A stretch of 64,000 bases of DNA from the NCBI RefSeq assembly GCF_900111035.1, contig NZ_FOFU01000003.1:124001-188000 (forward strand). Reading direction: 5' to 3'. The translations under genes were made by a program, and so were the position numbers. Under the pieces are notes generated by a model. It ran no database searches. It had not been told where the DNA came from and saw only the letters and a program-made list of their open reading frames with translations. How positions within the stretch are numbered: the stretch's first letter is position 1; every line of letters starts with the position of its first letter. This stretch comes from Treponema bryantii. Its GTDB lineage: Bacteria > Spirochaetota > Spirochaetia > Treponematales > Treponemataceae. Shown piece after piece: positions 1 to 7,832 of the stretch.

Positions 1-78
1 GAGATTTCCCAGCAGCAGGGGAGCGGAAAATTTTAGTAAAAGGGGAACTATCTTCCCCTGTGTCATATCGGTTGTCAT
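1..78 (-). CDS. MATE family efflux transporter, N-terminus only (runs off the window)
   Basis: On the minus strand an ATG at 78-76 opens a frame that is clear for all 26 codons to the window edge. The peptide begins MTTDMTQGKIVPLLLKFSAP, followed by LLLGNL, which is the typical start of MATE/DinF multidrug exporters (a short cytosolic lead, then the first membrane helix). MATE proteins are usually about 450 residues, so over 90% is missing here. The start lies 1 base after the stop of the NifK-like gene, so the two are almost certainly co-transcribed and probably translationally coupled. The substrate cannot be read from this fragment. Its place in the operon suggests export of a product or toxic by-product of the neighbouring nitrogenase-like enzyme, but that is inference. 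Confidence 0.8.
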   Translation of the reverse strand, partial: MTTDMTQGKIVPLLLKFSAPLLLGNL

Positions 79-79
79 T

Positions 80-1345
80 TTAGAAATGATTGTACAAATC
101 TTCGACTAAAGAAATGCAGCCGTGCGTACCTATATGAGAACGGTTAAGTATTTCTTTATCAAGACAAGGATTTGAAGTAAGGGCAAAAAAAGCATTCAGT
201 TTTTGTGCCAGTTTTTTTTCATAAGAGCTGCCCATAAAAAGAGTAGCCCGGCCGTCATACTTTTGTGCAAGCTGTTCAATTTCCCAAACATCATTTTCAA
301 AATAGACATCTGCCTTGCGAGGGCATTCAAGCTTTTGCACTTCTTCTCGAATAACATCCTGATACTGCTTTGGAACAGAATCTGTAAAGATGATTGCAAG
401 AGGAATGTGCCCGTGTACATTTACCAGGAAGCGGGCAAGTCCCAGAGTCTTTGCACTTTCGCCAACCAGAATAAAACGATGGCGTTCAAAGTTTCCAAAA
501 AGGGAATCAAGATATTCGTAAACGTAGAGTTCTTCTTCCTGAATAACTTTTTCTACAAGGTCGGAGTCGAGGTCGAGCCGCTCGGCCACTGTTCTCAAAA
601 AGTTTGCAGTATCTTTAGGACCAACCGGCCAGCCGTTAAATCTTAGGGTTTCAATTCCAAAGGTTTCTTTATAATAGGTGTCTACATTCTTAGCAAGCCA
701 TGGTGAAAGGTTGATGTTAAAGGCAGCGTTGCCTGAACTTTTCAACTGTTCAATTCCGTCGCGACGGATAAAAAAGGTATTTGCCTTTACGCCGATTCTT
801 GCAAGAAGTCTTGTAATTTCTTCAAGGTCGCCACGCAGAGTGATGTCGGAACTTGGTGGCTGTCCGTAAATGTTTACAAGGCGGGAATCGGTCTTTGTTT
901 TTTTTGCAAGTTTTTTTACAGTTGCAAGAAGGGCCATGTTGTAGCCTGTGTAGGTGTCGCCTCGGAAACCTGCTGTGTCAATGCTTGCAATAGGATAAGG
1001 AGAAGCTTCAAACTCTTTTACTACGCTATCTACATCATCACCATTAATTCCCATGGAACAGCCGGTAAGAACTGCGTAATAGTCACCGTCCATAATTTCG
1101 AGGCTCCCTTTAATTGTCTCTCGTAGTCTCTGAGTTCCGCCGAATACAACTTCCTTTTCGTAGGCATTTGAACTTGGAAGCCCGTGATAACCACCAAGGT
1201 AATAAAGGTTTGTGCGGCTGGAAGCCTGCATTGAACACCCCGGGCTTGCGTGAAGAATCGGGATTGCACGGTAAATATTTCCTATTACATCAAGAGCTCC
1301 GTGAAGGGAACAGAGGCTTCTTGGTCTTTCTATACATTTTTCCAT
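80..1345 (-). CDS. Nitrogenase component 1 beta-like (NifK-like) subunit, pair 1
   Basis: The 421-residue product is a NifK/NifN-type subunit of an oxidoreductase component 1. I start it at the ATG at 1345 because AAGGAG (1359-1354) lies 8 bases upstream; a longer frame to 1426 would overlap the previous gene and adds unrelated residues. Cysteines C12, C37 and C96 have the same spacing as the three beta-subunit P-cluster ligands of nitrogenase (gaps 25 and 59, against 25 and 58 in NifK), and the last sits in a TGC-x-N-GDD context typical of the family. It lacks the long N-terminal extension of true NifK. It follows the NifD-like gene by 29 bases and precedes a MATE gene by 1 base. Known relatives include nitrogenase, methylthio-alkane reductase and tetrapyrrole reductases. 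The sulfur-gene context favours the second kind, by inference. Confidence 0.85.
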   Translation of the reverse strand: MEKCIERPRSLCSLHGALDVIGNIYRAIPILHASPGCSMQASSRTNLYYLGGYHGLPSSNAYEKEVVFGGTQRLRETIKGSLEIMDGDYYAVLTGCSMGINGDDVDSVVKEFEASPYPIASIDTAGFRGDTYTGYNMALLATVKKLAKKTKTDSRLVNIYGQPPSSDITLRGDLEEITRLLARIGVKANTFFIRRDGIEQLKSSGNAAFNINLSPWLAKNVDTYYKETFGIETLRFNGWPVGPKDTANFLRTVAERLDLDSDLVEKVIQEEELYVYEYLDSLFGNFERHRFILVGESAKTLGLARFLVNVHGHIPLAIIFTDSVPKQYQDVIREEVQKLECPRKADVYFENDVWEIEQLAQKYDGRATLFMGSSYEKKLAQKLNAFFALTSNPCLDKEILNRSHIGTHGCISLVEDLYNHF

Positions 1346-1374
1346 TTTGAAAACTCCTTGTCTGGTTCTGCCAC

Positions 1375-2850
1375 TTAATTTTCTTCCGGCAGCTGAAGAT
1401 AGCTGAAGGCATCTTTTTTGTACCATTCTTCGCGGTAGGCATTTTTTGAATAGTTCGAAAGATTTTTGTTGAAGTTGTTATTGTCCAGGGCATCTTCTAT
1501 TTTACGCCCAAGATACAAAACTCCACGGTAGCCAAAGGTCGGGCGTTTTGAATCAAGAATATGGAAGGAAGGGATTCCCAATCGTGAAACCCAGTTTGAC
1601 ATTCCGATAAATACATCAGGTTTGTATTTCTTCAAAAGATTTACCTGTTCATAAGGCTGCATATCTGCAATGTTTACAATAAAGTCTGTACCGTGCAATT
1701 CTTCCAGTCGTTTGAAATCATCAATATAAGCTTCATCATAATAAGGTGTATGCATGCACAAAAGCTTCATACCGTAGTCGCCAATCAAGGTTGCTGCTGC
1801 AAAGCCACGCCCGGTACCGGCTGTAAGACAGGCACGAAGTCCGTCTGTCTTTCTTTTGATTCTGGCAACTTCTTCGCGCACAGCATCGCTTTCGGCCTTT
1901 ATAAAAGCTTCAGCTTCTTCTTCCTTACCAGCCAGAGCAGCAATTGCACGGAGCCAGCGGTTTGTACTTCGGGTTCCAATAGGCATGTTGGTTACGGCAT
2001 AAGGCGTGCCGTATTTTTCTGATAAAAACTTTATGTATTCATCAGCAAAAATCTGACAGACAGAGATGTTGTATTCCGCTGCCGGAATTTTCATGATGTC
2101 TTCGTAAGTTGCATTGTAGGGAAGAATGTTTGCATCAAGTCCTATGGCGTTCAGCATTCTCTTCATTTCCTGCTGATCTGCCCAGCTCAAAGAATGAGTT
2201 GCAAAAAGATTTATCAGCCCCTTCTGCTTTGGCGGATGAGCATCTCGGATTACATAATTTTGAAGGGTTGCAAGAGCAAGATCGTAACCTGTCGCATGGT
2301 TTCGGCTCTTAAAACCTTCGCAGTGAACCGGAGCAAAAATAATCTCTTTACCTTTTGCCTTGTATTCCTTTTCCTTTTGTTCTGCTACGGCATCTATATC
2401 ATCTCCAATAATTGAAGAAGCGCAGGAAGCAAGAATAAAAACAATTTTAGGATTATATCTTTTTACTGCTTCATCAATCGTTTCGTGCAGGCGTTTTTCA
2501 CCACCGAGAATTACTTCTTTTTCTCCTAGGGCAGTTGAAATTACATGGCTGTCAGGTGCATTGTCGCGGCCTCTGTGATGCTTATAAACATTCAGCCTGT
2601 CGATTGCTCCAAATGAAGCACAGCCTGAGCAGCCCAAAGGTGAATGAATTACCATTACTGTATCCTGCAGGCTTACAAGCGCATTCATGCTGTTTACCTG
2701 AACACACTGAATGCCCTGCTCAAAGGTACGGTGGGCGTTTTTTAAACAGTGGGCTTTAGCCTTTTCTCTGAGTTCTCCAGAACTTCCCACCTGTACATCT
2801 GCAAATCCCGGGTGTTTATCTCTGATAGTATCTGGAATCTGTTTATTCAT
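1375..2850 (-). CDS. Nitrogenase component 1 alpha-like (NifD-like) subunit, pair 1
   Basis: The 491-residue product aligns by eye with NifD. C49, C74 and C143 match the three alpha P-cluster ligands. C265, 15 residues before YG of EKYGTP, matches the cofactor ligand Cys275. H430, ten residues before the first glycine of GYRG, matches His442 in an ungapped local alignment. Two hallmark residues of N2 reduction are changed: counting from C177 of HCEGF, the Gln191 position is H185 and the His195 position is Y189. The protein therefore seems able to hold a P-cluster and a FeMo-co-like or NifB-co-like cluster but probably does not reduce N2. It lies 62 bases downstream of an amino-acid ABC importer in the same direction, which suggests the imported solute is its substrate or a precursor. 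A Shine-Dalgarno GGAG precedes the start. Confidence 0.87.
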   Translation of the reverse strand: MNKQIPDTIRDKHPGFADVQVGSSGELREKAKAHCLKNAHRTFEQGIQCVQVNSMNALVSLQDTVMVIHSPLGCSGCASFGAIDRLNVYKHHRGRDNAPDSHVISTALGEKEVILGGEKRLHETIDEAVKRYNPKIVFILASCASSIIGDDIDAVAEQKEKEYKAKGKEIIFAPVHCEGFKSRNHATGYDLALATLQNYVIRDAHPPKQKGLINLFATHSLSWADQQEMKRMLNAIGLDANILPYNATYEDIMKIPAAEYNISVCQIFADEYIKFLSEKYGTPYAVTNMPIGTRSTNRWLRAIAALAGKEEEAEAFIKAESDAVREEVARIKRKTDGLRACLTAGTGRGFAAATLIGDYGMKLLCMHTPYYDEAYIDDFKRLEELHGTDFIVNIADMQPYEQVNLLKKYKPDVFIGMSNWVSRLGIPSFHILDSKRPTFGYRGVLYLGRKIEDALDNNNFNKNLSNYSKNAYREEWYKKDAFSYLQLPEEN

Positions 2851-2912
2851 AAAATCTCCTGATTTTCTTTTTGCACTTTTTATATAGTTGTTTTACGCAT
2901 AAAAAAACTTTT

Positions 2913-3665
2913 TTAAATAACATACTCTCCGACAGGTATTATACGGCGTAAAAACTGTCTGGTTCGTTCTTCTTTTGGATGATAGAAAATATCCTGAGGA
3001 CTGCCTTCTTCAATGATATAACCGCCATCCATAAACACGACTTTATCTGCAACATCTTCTGCAAAAGACATTTCGTGAGTTACAACAATCATAGTGTGTC
3101 CGTCTTTTGCAACCTGTTTAATCAGCGCAAGTGTTTCACCTACAAGCTCCGGGTCTAGTGCGCTGGTTGGTTCATCAAATAAAATAACTTCTGCATCAAG
3201 GGCAACGGCCCGGGCAATTCCTACACGCTGCTGCTGACCGCCCGAAAGCTGGCTTGGGTAATAATTTTCTTTGTCACTAAGACCAACTTTGCGAAGTTCT
3301 TCTTTAGCCCGTTCTACAGCCTGTGCTCTTGGAATTCCATGACCAGTAACAAGTGCTTCGACAATATTTTCAAGAGCAGTCTTATTTGCAAAGAGATTAT
3401 AATTTTGAAAAACCATTGAGGTCTTTCTTCTGATTTTCAAAACTTCTTTTTTCTTTGCAGAATGTAAATCTACTGACGAACTACCGATAGTTAGTTTACC
3501 TTTGTCAGCCCGTTCCAGAAAATTAATTGAACGGAGCAGGGTAGTTTTACCGCTTCCACTTGGACCCAGAATTACGACAACGCTGCCGTCATCAACTGTC
3601 AGCGAAACATCATGAAGAACATCAAGATGTCCGAAAGATTTTTTTACGTGTTCTATTTTAATCAT
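2913..3665 (-). CDS. Polar amino acid ABC transporter ATP-binding protein
   Basis: This is a 250-residue ATPase of the GlnQ/HisP/TcyN type that powers import of an amino acid or sulfur analogue. The Walker A motif GPSGSGKT is at residues 34-41, the signature LSGGQ at 139-143 and the Walker B VILFDEP at 159-165, followed by the D-loop SALD and the switch histidine in VVTHE. Length is usual for the family. It is the last gene of a four-gene importer (binding protein, two permeases, ATPase), 12 bases after the second permease. The nearest matches by context are cystine or S-methylcysteine-type systems, but specificity cannot be read from the ATPase. Confidence 0.93.
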   Translation of the reverse strand: MIKIEHVKKSFGHLDVLHDVSLTVDDGSVVVILGPSGSGKTTLLRSINFLERADKGKLTIGSSSVDLHSAKKKEVLKIRRKTSMVFQNYNLFANKTALENIVEALVTGHGIPRAQAVERAKEELRKVGLSDKENYYPSQLSGGQQQRVGIARAVALDAEVILFDEPTSALDPELVGETLALIKQVAKDGHTMIVVTHEMSFAEDVADKVVFMDGGYIIEEGSPQDIFYHPKEERTRQFLRRIIPVGEYVI

Positions 3666-3677
3666 TTTTAATATCCC

Positions 3678-4340
3678 CTATTTTTTCTTAGAAAGATGTT
3701 TTTCCAGATGAACAAGGAAAAACTCTACAATGGCATTAATTACCCAATAGATAATTGCGGCTGCTACATAACCTTCTACATAGCTGTATGTGTCTGCACA
3801 GGGAATCGTAGCTCCATTCAAAACATCAACAATTCCAAGAACTAGAACGATTGAAGTGTTCTTAATCGAACCAAGAGTATTGTTTGTAAGTGCCGGAAGT
3901 GCAACCGGAATCACCTGCGGGATAATGATTTTTTTTAGTGTCTGAAAAGTAGAAAGACCGCAGGCATAAGATGCTTCATACTGTCCTTTTGGAATAGAAA
4001 GAAAGGCACCTCTAACAGATTCGCTGACAACAATTGTTCTTCCTAAAGTAAAGGTGAAGTAGGCGAGAAGCATTATTCCATTTTTAGCTGGTTTAAAAAG
4101 ACTCAGGTAAATTAAATGAAAAATCAGCATTGTCACAACACCTGGAATTCCCGAATATATTGCAACAAAAATCTTAAATAACTTTTCTACAACCGGCACC
4201 TTAAAAATGCGGGCCAGAGCAATCAGTGTTCCAAAAACAATTGCAAGGGCAAGGGGAATCAATGCAAGTTTGAGTGTAACTGGAATATAAATTATGCCCG
4301 AAAGAATACACTTCCATAAATATTCAAGACTGAATTTCAT
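3678..4340 (-). CDS. Amino acid ABC transporter permease, second subunit
   Basis: This 220-residue membrane protein belongs to the HisM/GlnP permease family. About five hydrophobic segments are visible. The cytoplasmic coupling loop with the EAA pattern (QYEASYACGLSTFQTLKKII) is near residues 122-141, the site that contacts the ATPase. Its ATG overlaps the stop of the preceding permease by 4 bases, so the two are translationally coupled and probably form a heterodimer. The substrate is likely an amino acid delivered by the family 3 binding protein upstream in the operon. Confidence 0.92.
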   Translation of the reverse strand: MKFSLEYLWKCILSGIIYIPVTLKLALIPLALAIVFGTLIALARIFKVPVVEKLFKIFVAIYSGIPGVVTMLIFHLIYLSLFKPAKNGIMLLAYFTFTLGRTIVVSESVRGAFLSIPKGQYEASYACGLSTFQTLKKIIIPQVIPVALPALTNNTLGSIKNTSIVLVLGIVDVLNGATIPCADTYSYVEGYVAAAIIYWVINAIVEFFLVHLEKHLSKKK

Positions 4341-5047
4341 GCTGCTCTCCCTGTAAGGTTTTTAGTACCGTAAGTAAGGTTTTTATCAATTTTTGTTGTA
4401 ATGGCCGTAAGTCCAAAATTAATAAGTACAAAGATAAGTGCAATAATCAGATAGCTTTCCAGATTGTGACCGCTGGTTGCACCAAGTGCACTTGCACGTC
4501 CCATGATGTCCATTACACCAAGCATGTAAACTAAAGATGTTTCCTGAAAAAGCCCTATCAAAGTGAGCCCTGTTGAAGGAAGGGCTATTCTTATTGCCTG
4601 TGGAAGAATGATTTTTATAAAGGCCTTAAAATCTGAAATACCACAGGCAAGGGCTGCTTCCTTTTGTCCTTTTGGAACTGCAAGAATTGCGCCTCTAAAT
4701 ATTTCTCCAAGGAAAACTCCCTGATTTAAAATCAAGGCTAAATCAACAAAGATAATTTTTTCCCATCGTCGTGAATCAATTCCAAAAGCTTTATAAAGGA
4801 CAATAGGAAATGCATAATAAACTACAAGCATCTGAACCAGAAGGGGAGTGCCTCTTTCGAAAGAAATAAAAACTGTAAGAATCTGGTTCAGAAGCGGAAC
4901 TTTTTTAATTCGTGTTGTTGCAATCAGAAGTGCAAGTATGAATCCAAGGGAAAATGCGACTGCAACAATTTCAAAGGTAACCGGCAGCTTTGTAATCAAT
5001 ATTGGAAAATTTTTAACAACTCGCTGCCATGAAAACAAATCTGCCAT
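4337..5047 (-). CDS. Amino acid ABC transporter permease, first subunit
   Basis: This is a 236-residue HisM/GlnP-type permease with about five membrane segments and an EAA coupling loop (GQKEAALACGISDFKAFIKI, in the central part of the protein). It lies 29 bases after the binding-protein gene and overlaps the next permease gene by 4 bases. With its partner it should form the membrane channel of the importer whose operon continues into the pair-1 nitrogenase-like genes. The ligand is unknown; a sulfur-containing amino acid is the inference from neighbours. Confidence 0.92.
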   Translation of the reverse strand: MADLFSWQRVVKNFPILITKLPVTFEIVAVAFSLGFILALLIATTRIKKVPLLNQILTVFISFERGTPLLVQMLVVYYAFPIVLYKAFGIDSRRWEKIIFVDLALILNQGVFLGEIFRGAILAVPKGQKEAALACGISDFKAFIKIILPQAIRIALPSTGLTLIGLFQETSLVYMLGVMDIMGRASALGATSGHNLESYLIIALIFVLINFGLTAITTKIDKNLTYGTKNLTGRAA

Positions 5048-5076
5048 TTTTACCTCCAGACTTTTTTTATAAACTT

Positions 5077-5901
5077 TTATTTATTGATATTTTTTGTTGT
5101 ATCAGAGCCAAGATTTTTGATTGCGAGTTTTGAGAGCTCACCAGAATCAATAAGCTGTTTAAGGGCTACATCAACATCAGCTTTAAGAGTTGGATTATCA
5201 AGATTGAAAATGAAGTAAGAAGCTGATGTTGAAATAGGTTCTTCTACAAGACGGAAAATTCCGCCGTACTCTTTTTGAAGCTGATTGAAGCTTGGAATGT
5301 TAGAGAAGAAAGCATCATAAGTACCATTCTTCATTGAAGCAACAATCTGCTCGTTTGTAAGTGTGCTTGTAAGAACGGCATTAATCTGTTCGTTTGGATG
5401 ATCTTCATTCCAGTGCTGAAGAATTGCTCCTGTTGCACTTCCTGTAGAAGCCTGTGCTGTTTTACCAACTAAATCCTTGAGAGATTTTACTTCTGTATTC
5501 TCTTTTAGAACTACAATATATTTTGAAAAATCATTGTAGCCATATTCTGTAAAAAGATAATTCTTACGACGCTCAGGATTAGATTCATACATGTGAGCAC
5601 CAATATCAATTTTTCCAGCTGCTAGGGCAAGAAGAATATTTTTGAAATCAAAAATCTGGAATTCGAATTTATACTGTGGAAGAAGTTCATCAATGGCCTT
5701 GATTACATCAATTTCAAAGCCTGCAAGTTCTCCCTTGTCATCAAGATAACAGTAAAGAGGCGCACTGGAACCTGTGCCAACAAGAATTGTCTGAACTTTT
5801 GTTTTGCTCTTTTTTTCTTTTTTAGAAGCAGCAAAGGCTCCTGATGCAATGAAACTTGCAACAAGAATAACTGCAACCGATTTTAAAAAACTCTTTTTCA
5901 T
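5077..5901 (-). CDS. Amino acid ABC transporter substrate-binding protein (family 3)
   Basis: The 274-residue protein has a cleavable signal peptide (residues 1-24, ending AFA) with no lipobox cysteine, so it is probably periplasmic and soluble. A lysine-rich stretch follows the cleavage site. The mature part has the family 3 pattern: GFEIDVIKAID, a central region NPERRKNYLFTEYGY where an Arg usually binds the ligand carboxylate, and ASTGSATG. Relatives bind cystine, histidine, glutamine or sulfur amino acids. It is the first gene of an operon that continues through two permeases, the ATPase, the NifD- and NifK-like subunits and a MATE exporter. A promoter and CCTA-N9-TAGG operator lie just upstream. 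Confidence 0.92.
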   Translation of the reverse strand: MKKSFLKSVAVILVASFIASGAFAASKKEKKSKTKVQTILVGTGSSAPLYCYLDDKGELAGFEIDVIKAIDELLPQYKFEFQIFDFKNILLALAAGKIDIGAHMYESNPERRKNYLFTEYGYNDFSKYIVVLKENTEVKSLKDLVGKTAQASTGSATGAILQHWNEDHPNEQINAVLTSTLTNEQIVASMKNGTYDAFFSNIPSFNQLQKEYGGIFRLVEEPISTSASYFIFNLDNPTLKADVDVALKQLIDSGELSKLAIKNLGSDTTKNINK

Positions 5902-5928
5902 ATAACCTCCTGGTAAGTTTTTTTATTT

Positions 5929-5973
5929 CCTACCGTTGTACTAGGTTATATATAATTTTCTAATCTTTGACTA
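5929..5973 (-). promoter_or_regulatory. Promoter and CCTA-N9-TAGG operator of the importer/nitrogenase-like operon
   Basis: On the minus strand a -35-like TAGTCA (5973-5968) and a -10 TATAAC (5950-5945) are 17 bases apart. The expected transcription start, about 5938, falls inside the dyad CCTA-N9-TAGG at 5929-5945. A repressor bound there would block initiation. The same dyad occurs near four other promoters of this window. Confidence 0.6.
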
Positions 5974-6048
5974 ATAGTAGTTTTATATATTAGTTATAGA
6001 TTTTTTTAATAATTGACAGTTCATAAATCTTGTAGAATAATCACTCTT

Positions 6049-6687
6049 ATGAAAAAATCAATGACAATCATCTACCCCGAATACAATGGCCTTTATATAA
6101 ATCTTACAAATCGCTGCCCTTGTGCATGCACTTTTTGCATCCGTCAGAAAGTAAGCGGGGCAGAGTTTGATAATGTAGATACTCTCTGGCTTGAGCATGA
6201 ACCTACGGCGGCCGAAGTGATTGCTGCCATAAAAGAAGAGGCAAAACTTGAACGTTTCAAAAACTACAAAGAATTTGTTTTCTGTGGTTACGGTGAACCG
6301 ACAGAGGCTCTGGATGTGCTTCTTGAAGTAGCTGCTTTTTTGAAGGCAAATTATTCTCTGCCGGTACGCATTAATACAAACGGACTTGCTGATTTAATAA
6401 ACAAAAAGCCTGTTGCTCCTCTTCTGGCCGGGAAAATAGATGCTCTTTCCATAAGCCTGAATTCAAGTAATCCAGAAATCTACGAAAAAACTGTTCGTCC
6501 GGTATTTAAGGGAAAAGCTTTTCCTGCAATGCTGGCTTTTGCAGAGCAGGCAAAAAACTTTGTTCCTAAGGTTGTGCTGAGTACAGTTGCCACGACAATC
6601 TCAAAAGAAGATGAAGAGGAGTGCAGCCGTCTATGCGAAAGACTTGGGGTAACTCATAGAATCAGAAAATTTGTTGCGGTGAATTAA
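6049..6687 (+). CDS. Short radical SAM protein (TatD-associated type)
   Basis: The 212-residue product has a radical SAM cluster motif C23-x3-C27-x2-C30, a GYGEPTE segment for SAM binding and an IRKF end. It is only a core barrel, with no second Fe-S domain. The closest family I recognise is the TatD-linked radical SAM group (TIGR04038); it is clearly not NifB, which is longer and has extra cluster cysteines. Substrate unknown. I start it at ATG 6049 rather than a TTG at 6013. There is no Shine-Dalgarno; a TAGAAT box (6033-6038) lies 10 bases before the ATG, so the message may be nearly leaderless. It is divergent from the ABC importer operon and shares its control region, while a TatD gene lies far away at 36868. 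Confidence 0.75.
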   Translation: MKKSMTIIYPEYNGLYINLTNRCPCACTFCIRQKVSGAEFDNVDTLWLEHEPTAAEVIAAIKEEAKLERFKNYKEFVFCGYGEPTEALDVLLEVAAFLKANYSLPVRINTNGLADLINKKPVAPLLAGKIDALSISLNSSNPEIYEKTVRPVFKGKAFPAMLAFAEQAKNFVPKVVLSTVATTISKEDEEECSRLCERLGVTHRIRKFVAVN

Positions 6688-6703
6688 TTTGCAGCTAATG
6701 TCC

Positions 6704-7633
6704 TCAGCAGGTAAAGCCTGCAATATGCAGGATGCGGCGGATGGTATCAATATAGGTCAAACTGATGTTATCCATGCGGGCAACTTTTTTTGTGATGTAG
6801 CCTAGCTCAAAACTGTGGCTGATCTTTTCATCATGATTCTGCAGGGGAATTAATACAAAATCCTCTGTGGACTCATTGCTTTCTTCCCCAAACACTCCTG
6901 ACAAAAAGGTGTAGCCGTTTAAGGTCTGCAAAAGATTAAGCTCAGTTGCCCGGTCTGCAACGGTAATTGCCTTGTCCAGTCCAAAGCGAGAAATTACTTC
7001 TTCTGAAAAAAAGGATTTTACATCATCTGTATCAAAGGTAACAAAATGATAGTCAGAAAGCTCATTCAGTGAAAGGCTTTCTTTTTTTGCAAGCGGATGA
7101 TTTTTGTGAAGATAAACAAAAGCGTTGCATTCTGTAAGATGATGAAATTCAAGATTGTTGGTTCTTAAAGTTTTTTGAATGGATTCACGGTTCGAATCGC
7201 TCAGATATAAAATACCCAGTTCGCTTTTACCAAGGGCAACATCTGCAATAACGCCTGAGGCTTTTTTTTCGCGGAAAGCAAAATCATAAGATTCGCGGGA
7301 GAACTGCTTTACAATTTCAACAAAGGCAGTGCGGGCAAATGCATAGTAAAGGGTAGAAACAGAAAATGCCTTTTTGCCGCTTGCTGAATATTTTTTTATG
7401 AGGTTTTCGTATTGCTTGTAAAACTCTCTGGCATCGCGGATAAAGTCGGCTCCACGTTCAGTAGCCTTTACTCCGCGTGAGGTTCTGTGAAAAACTTCAA
7501 ACCCCAGCTCACCTTCGGCATCGTGTACCGAGCTGGTGAGGGAAGGCTGGGAGACAAAAAGCTTTTCAGAAGCCTTGTTCAAAGAACCTGCTTCTGCTAC
7601 GCCAATAATGTATCGAATTTGCTGGAGTGTCAT
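6704..7633 (-). CDS. LysR family transcriptional regulator 1 (sulfur region)
   Basis: This is a 309-residue LysR regulator. The N-terminal winged helix-turn-helix (residues 1-60, with SLNKASEKLFVSQPSLTSSV) is followed by a co-inducer binding domain. It is a clear paralogue of the LysR protein at 19323: both share FSVS/FSVT after the linker, GILYL, and an HPLAKK/NPLAKK block. Such regulators of the CysB/MetR type often sense sulfur metabolites, which fits the neighbours. The gene has a GGAG ribosome site. Its promoter carries the CCTA-N9-TAGG dyad, so it may belong to the regulon itself. It is convergent with the radical SAM gene, with 16 bases between the stops. Confidence 0.9.
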   Translation of the reverse strand: MTLQQIRYIIGVAEAGSLNKASEKLFVSQPSLTSSVHDAEGELGFEVFHRTSRGVKATERGADFIRDAREFYKQYENLIKKYSASGKKAFSVSTLYYAFARTAFVEIVKQFSRESYDFAFREKKASGVIADVALGKSELGILYLSDSNRESIQKTLRTNNLEFHHLTECNAFVYLHKNHPLAKKESLSLNELSDYHFVTFDTDDVKSFFSEEVISRFGLDKAITVADRATELNLLQTLNGYTFLSGVFGEESNESTEDFVLIPLQNHDEKISHSFELGYITKKVARMDNISLTYIDTIRRILHIAGFTC

Positions 7634-7666
7634 ATTGTCTCCGAAAATTTGTTTTTGCTATAATAA

Positions 7667-7720
7667 CCTATAAAAATACTAGGTAATACTTAGTTTATAT
7701 TTTGTTATCTGAATTGTCAA
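7667..7720 (-). promoter_or_regulatory. LysR1 promoter with CCTA-N9-TAGG operator
   Basis: On the minus strand TTGACA (7720-7715) and TAAACT (7697-7692) are 17 bases apart. The dyad CCTATAAAAATACTAGG (7667-7683) lies just downstream of the predicted start near 7685, a repressor-like position. The 19 bases 7667-7685 match 19228-19246 at the metE promoter at 18 positions. An extended -10 on the plus strand (TGCTATAAT, 7656-7664) also overlaps this region. Confidence 0.6.
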
Positions 7721-7769
7721 TAATCATAATGGATTGCGGGCTGCAGAAGTGGCAATCTACAAAATCTAG

Positions 7770-7815
7770 TTGTAATCTGTCAAAAATCATATTACAATAA
7801 GGTTAAACGTTTAAC
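7770..7815 (+). promoter_or_regulatory. Beta-galactosidase promoter with LacI-type operator
   Basis: A -35-like TTGTAA (7770-7775), 17-base spacer and TACAAT (7793-7798) point to a start near 7805. That start lies inside a perfect 14-bp palindrome GTTAAACGTTTAAC (7802-7815) with a central CG step, the usual form of LacI/GalR family operators. Sugar-controlled repression of the GH2 gene is likely. No LacI-type regulator is in the window. Confidence 0.65.
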
Positions 7816-7832
7816 TAAAAAATGGAGCATTT

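Noticed and set aside
6049-6687. Radical SAM gene near the nitrogenase-like genes as NifB
   Set aside because: It is only 212 residues, with a single C-x3-C-x2-C motif, and lacks the extra cysteines and C-terminal part of NifB. It fits the TatD-associated radical SAM group better.
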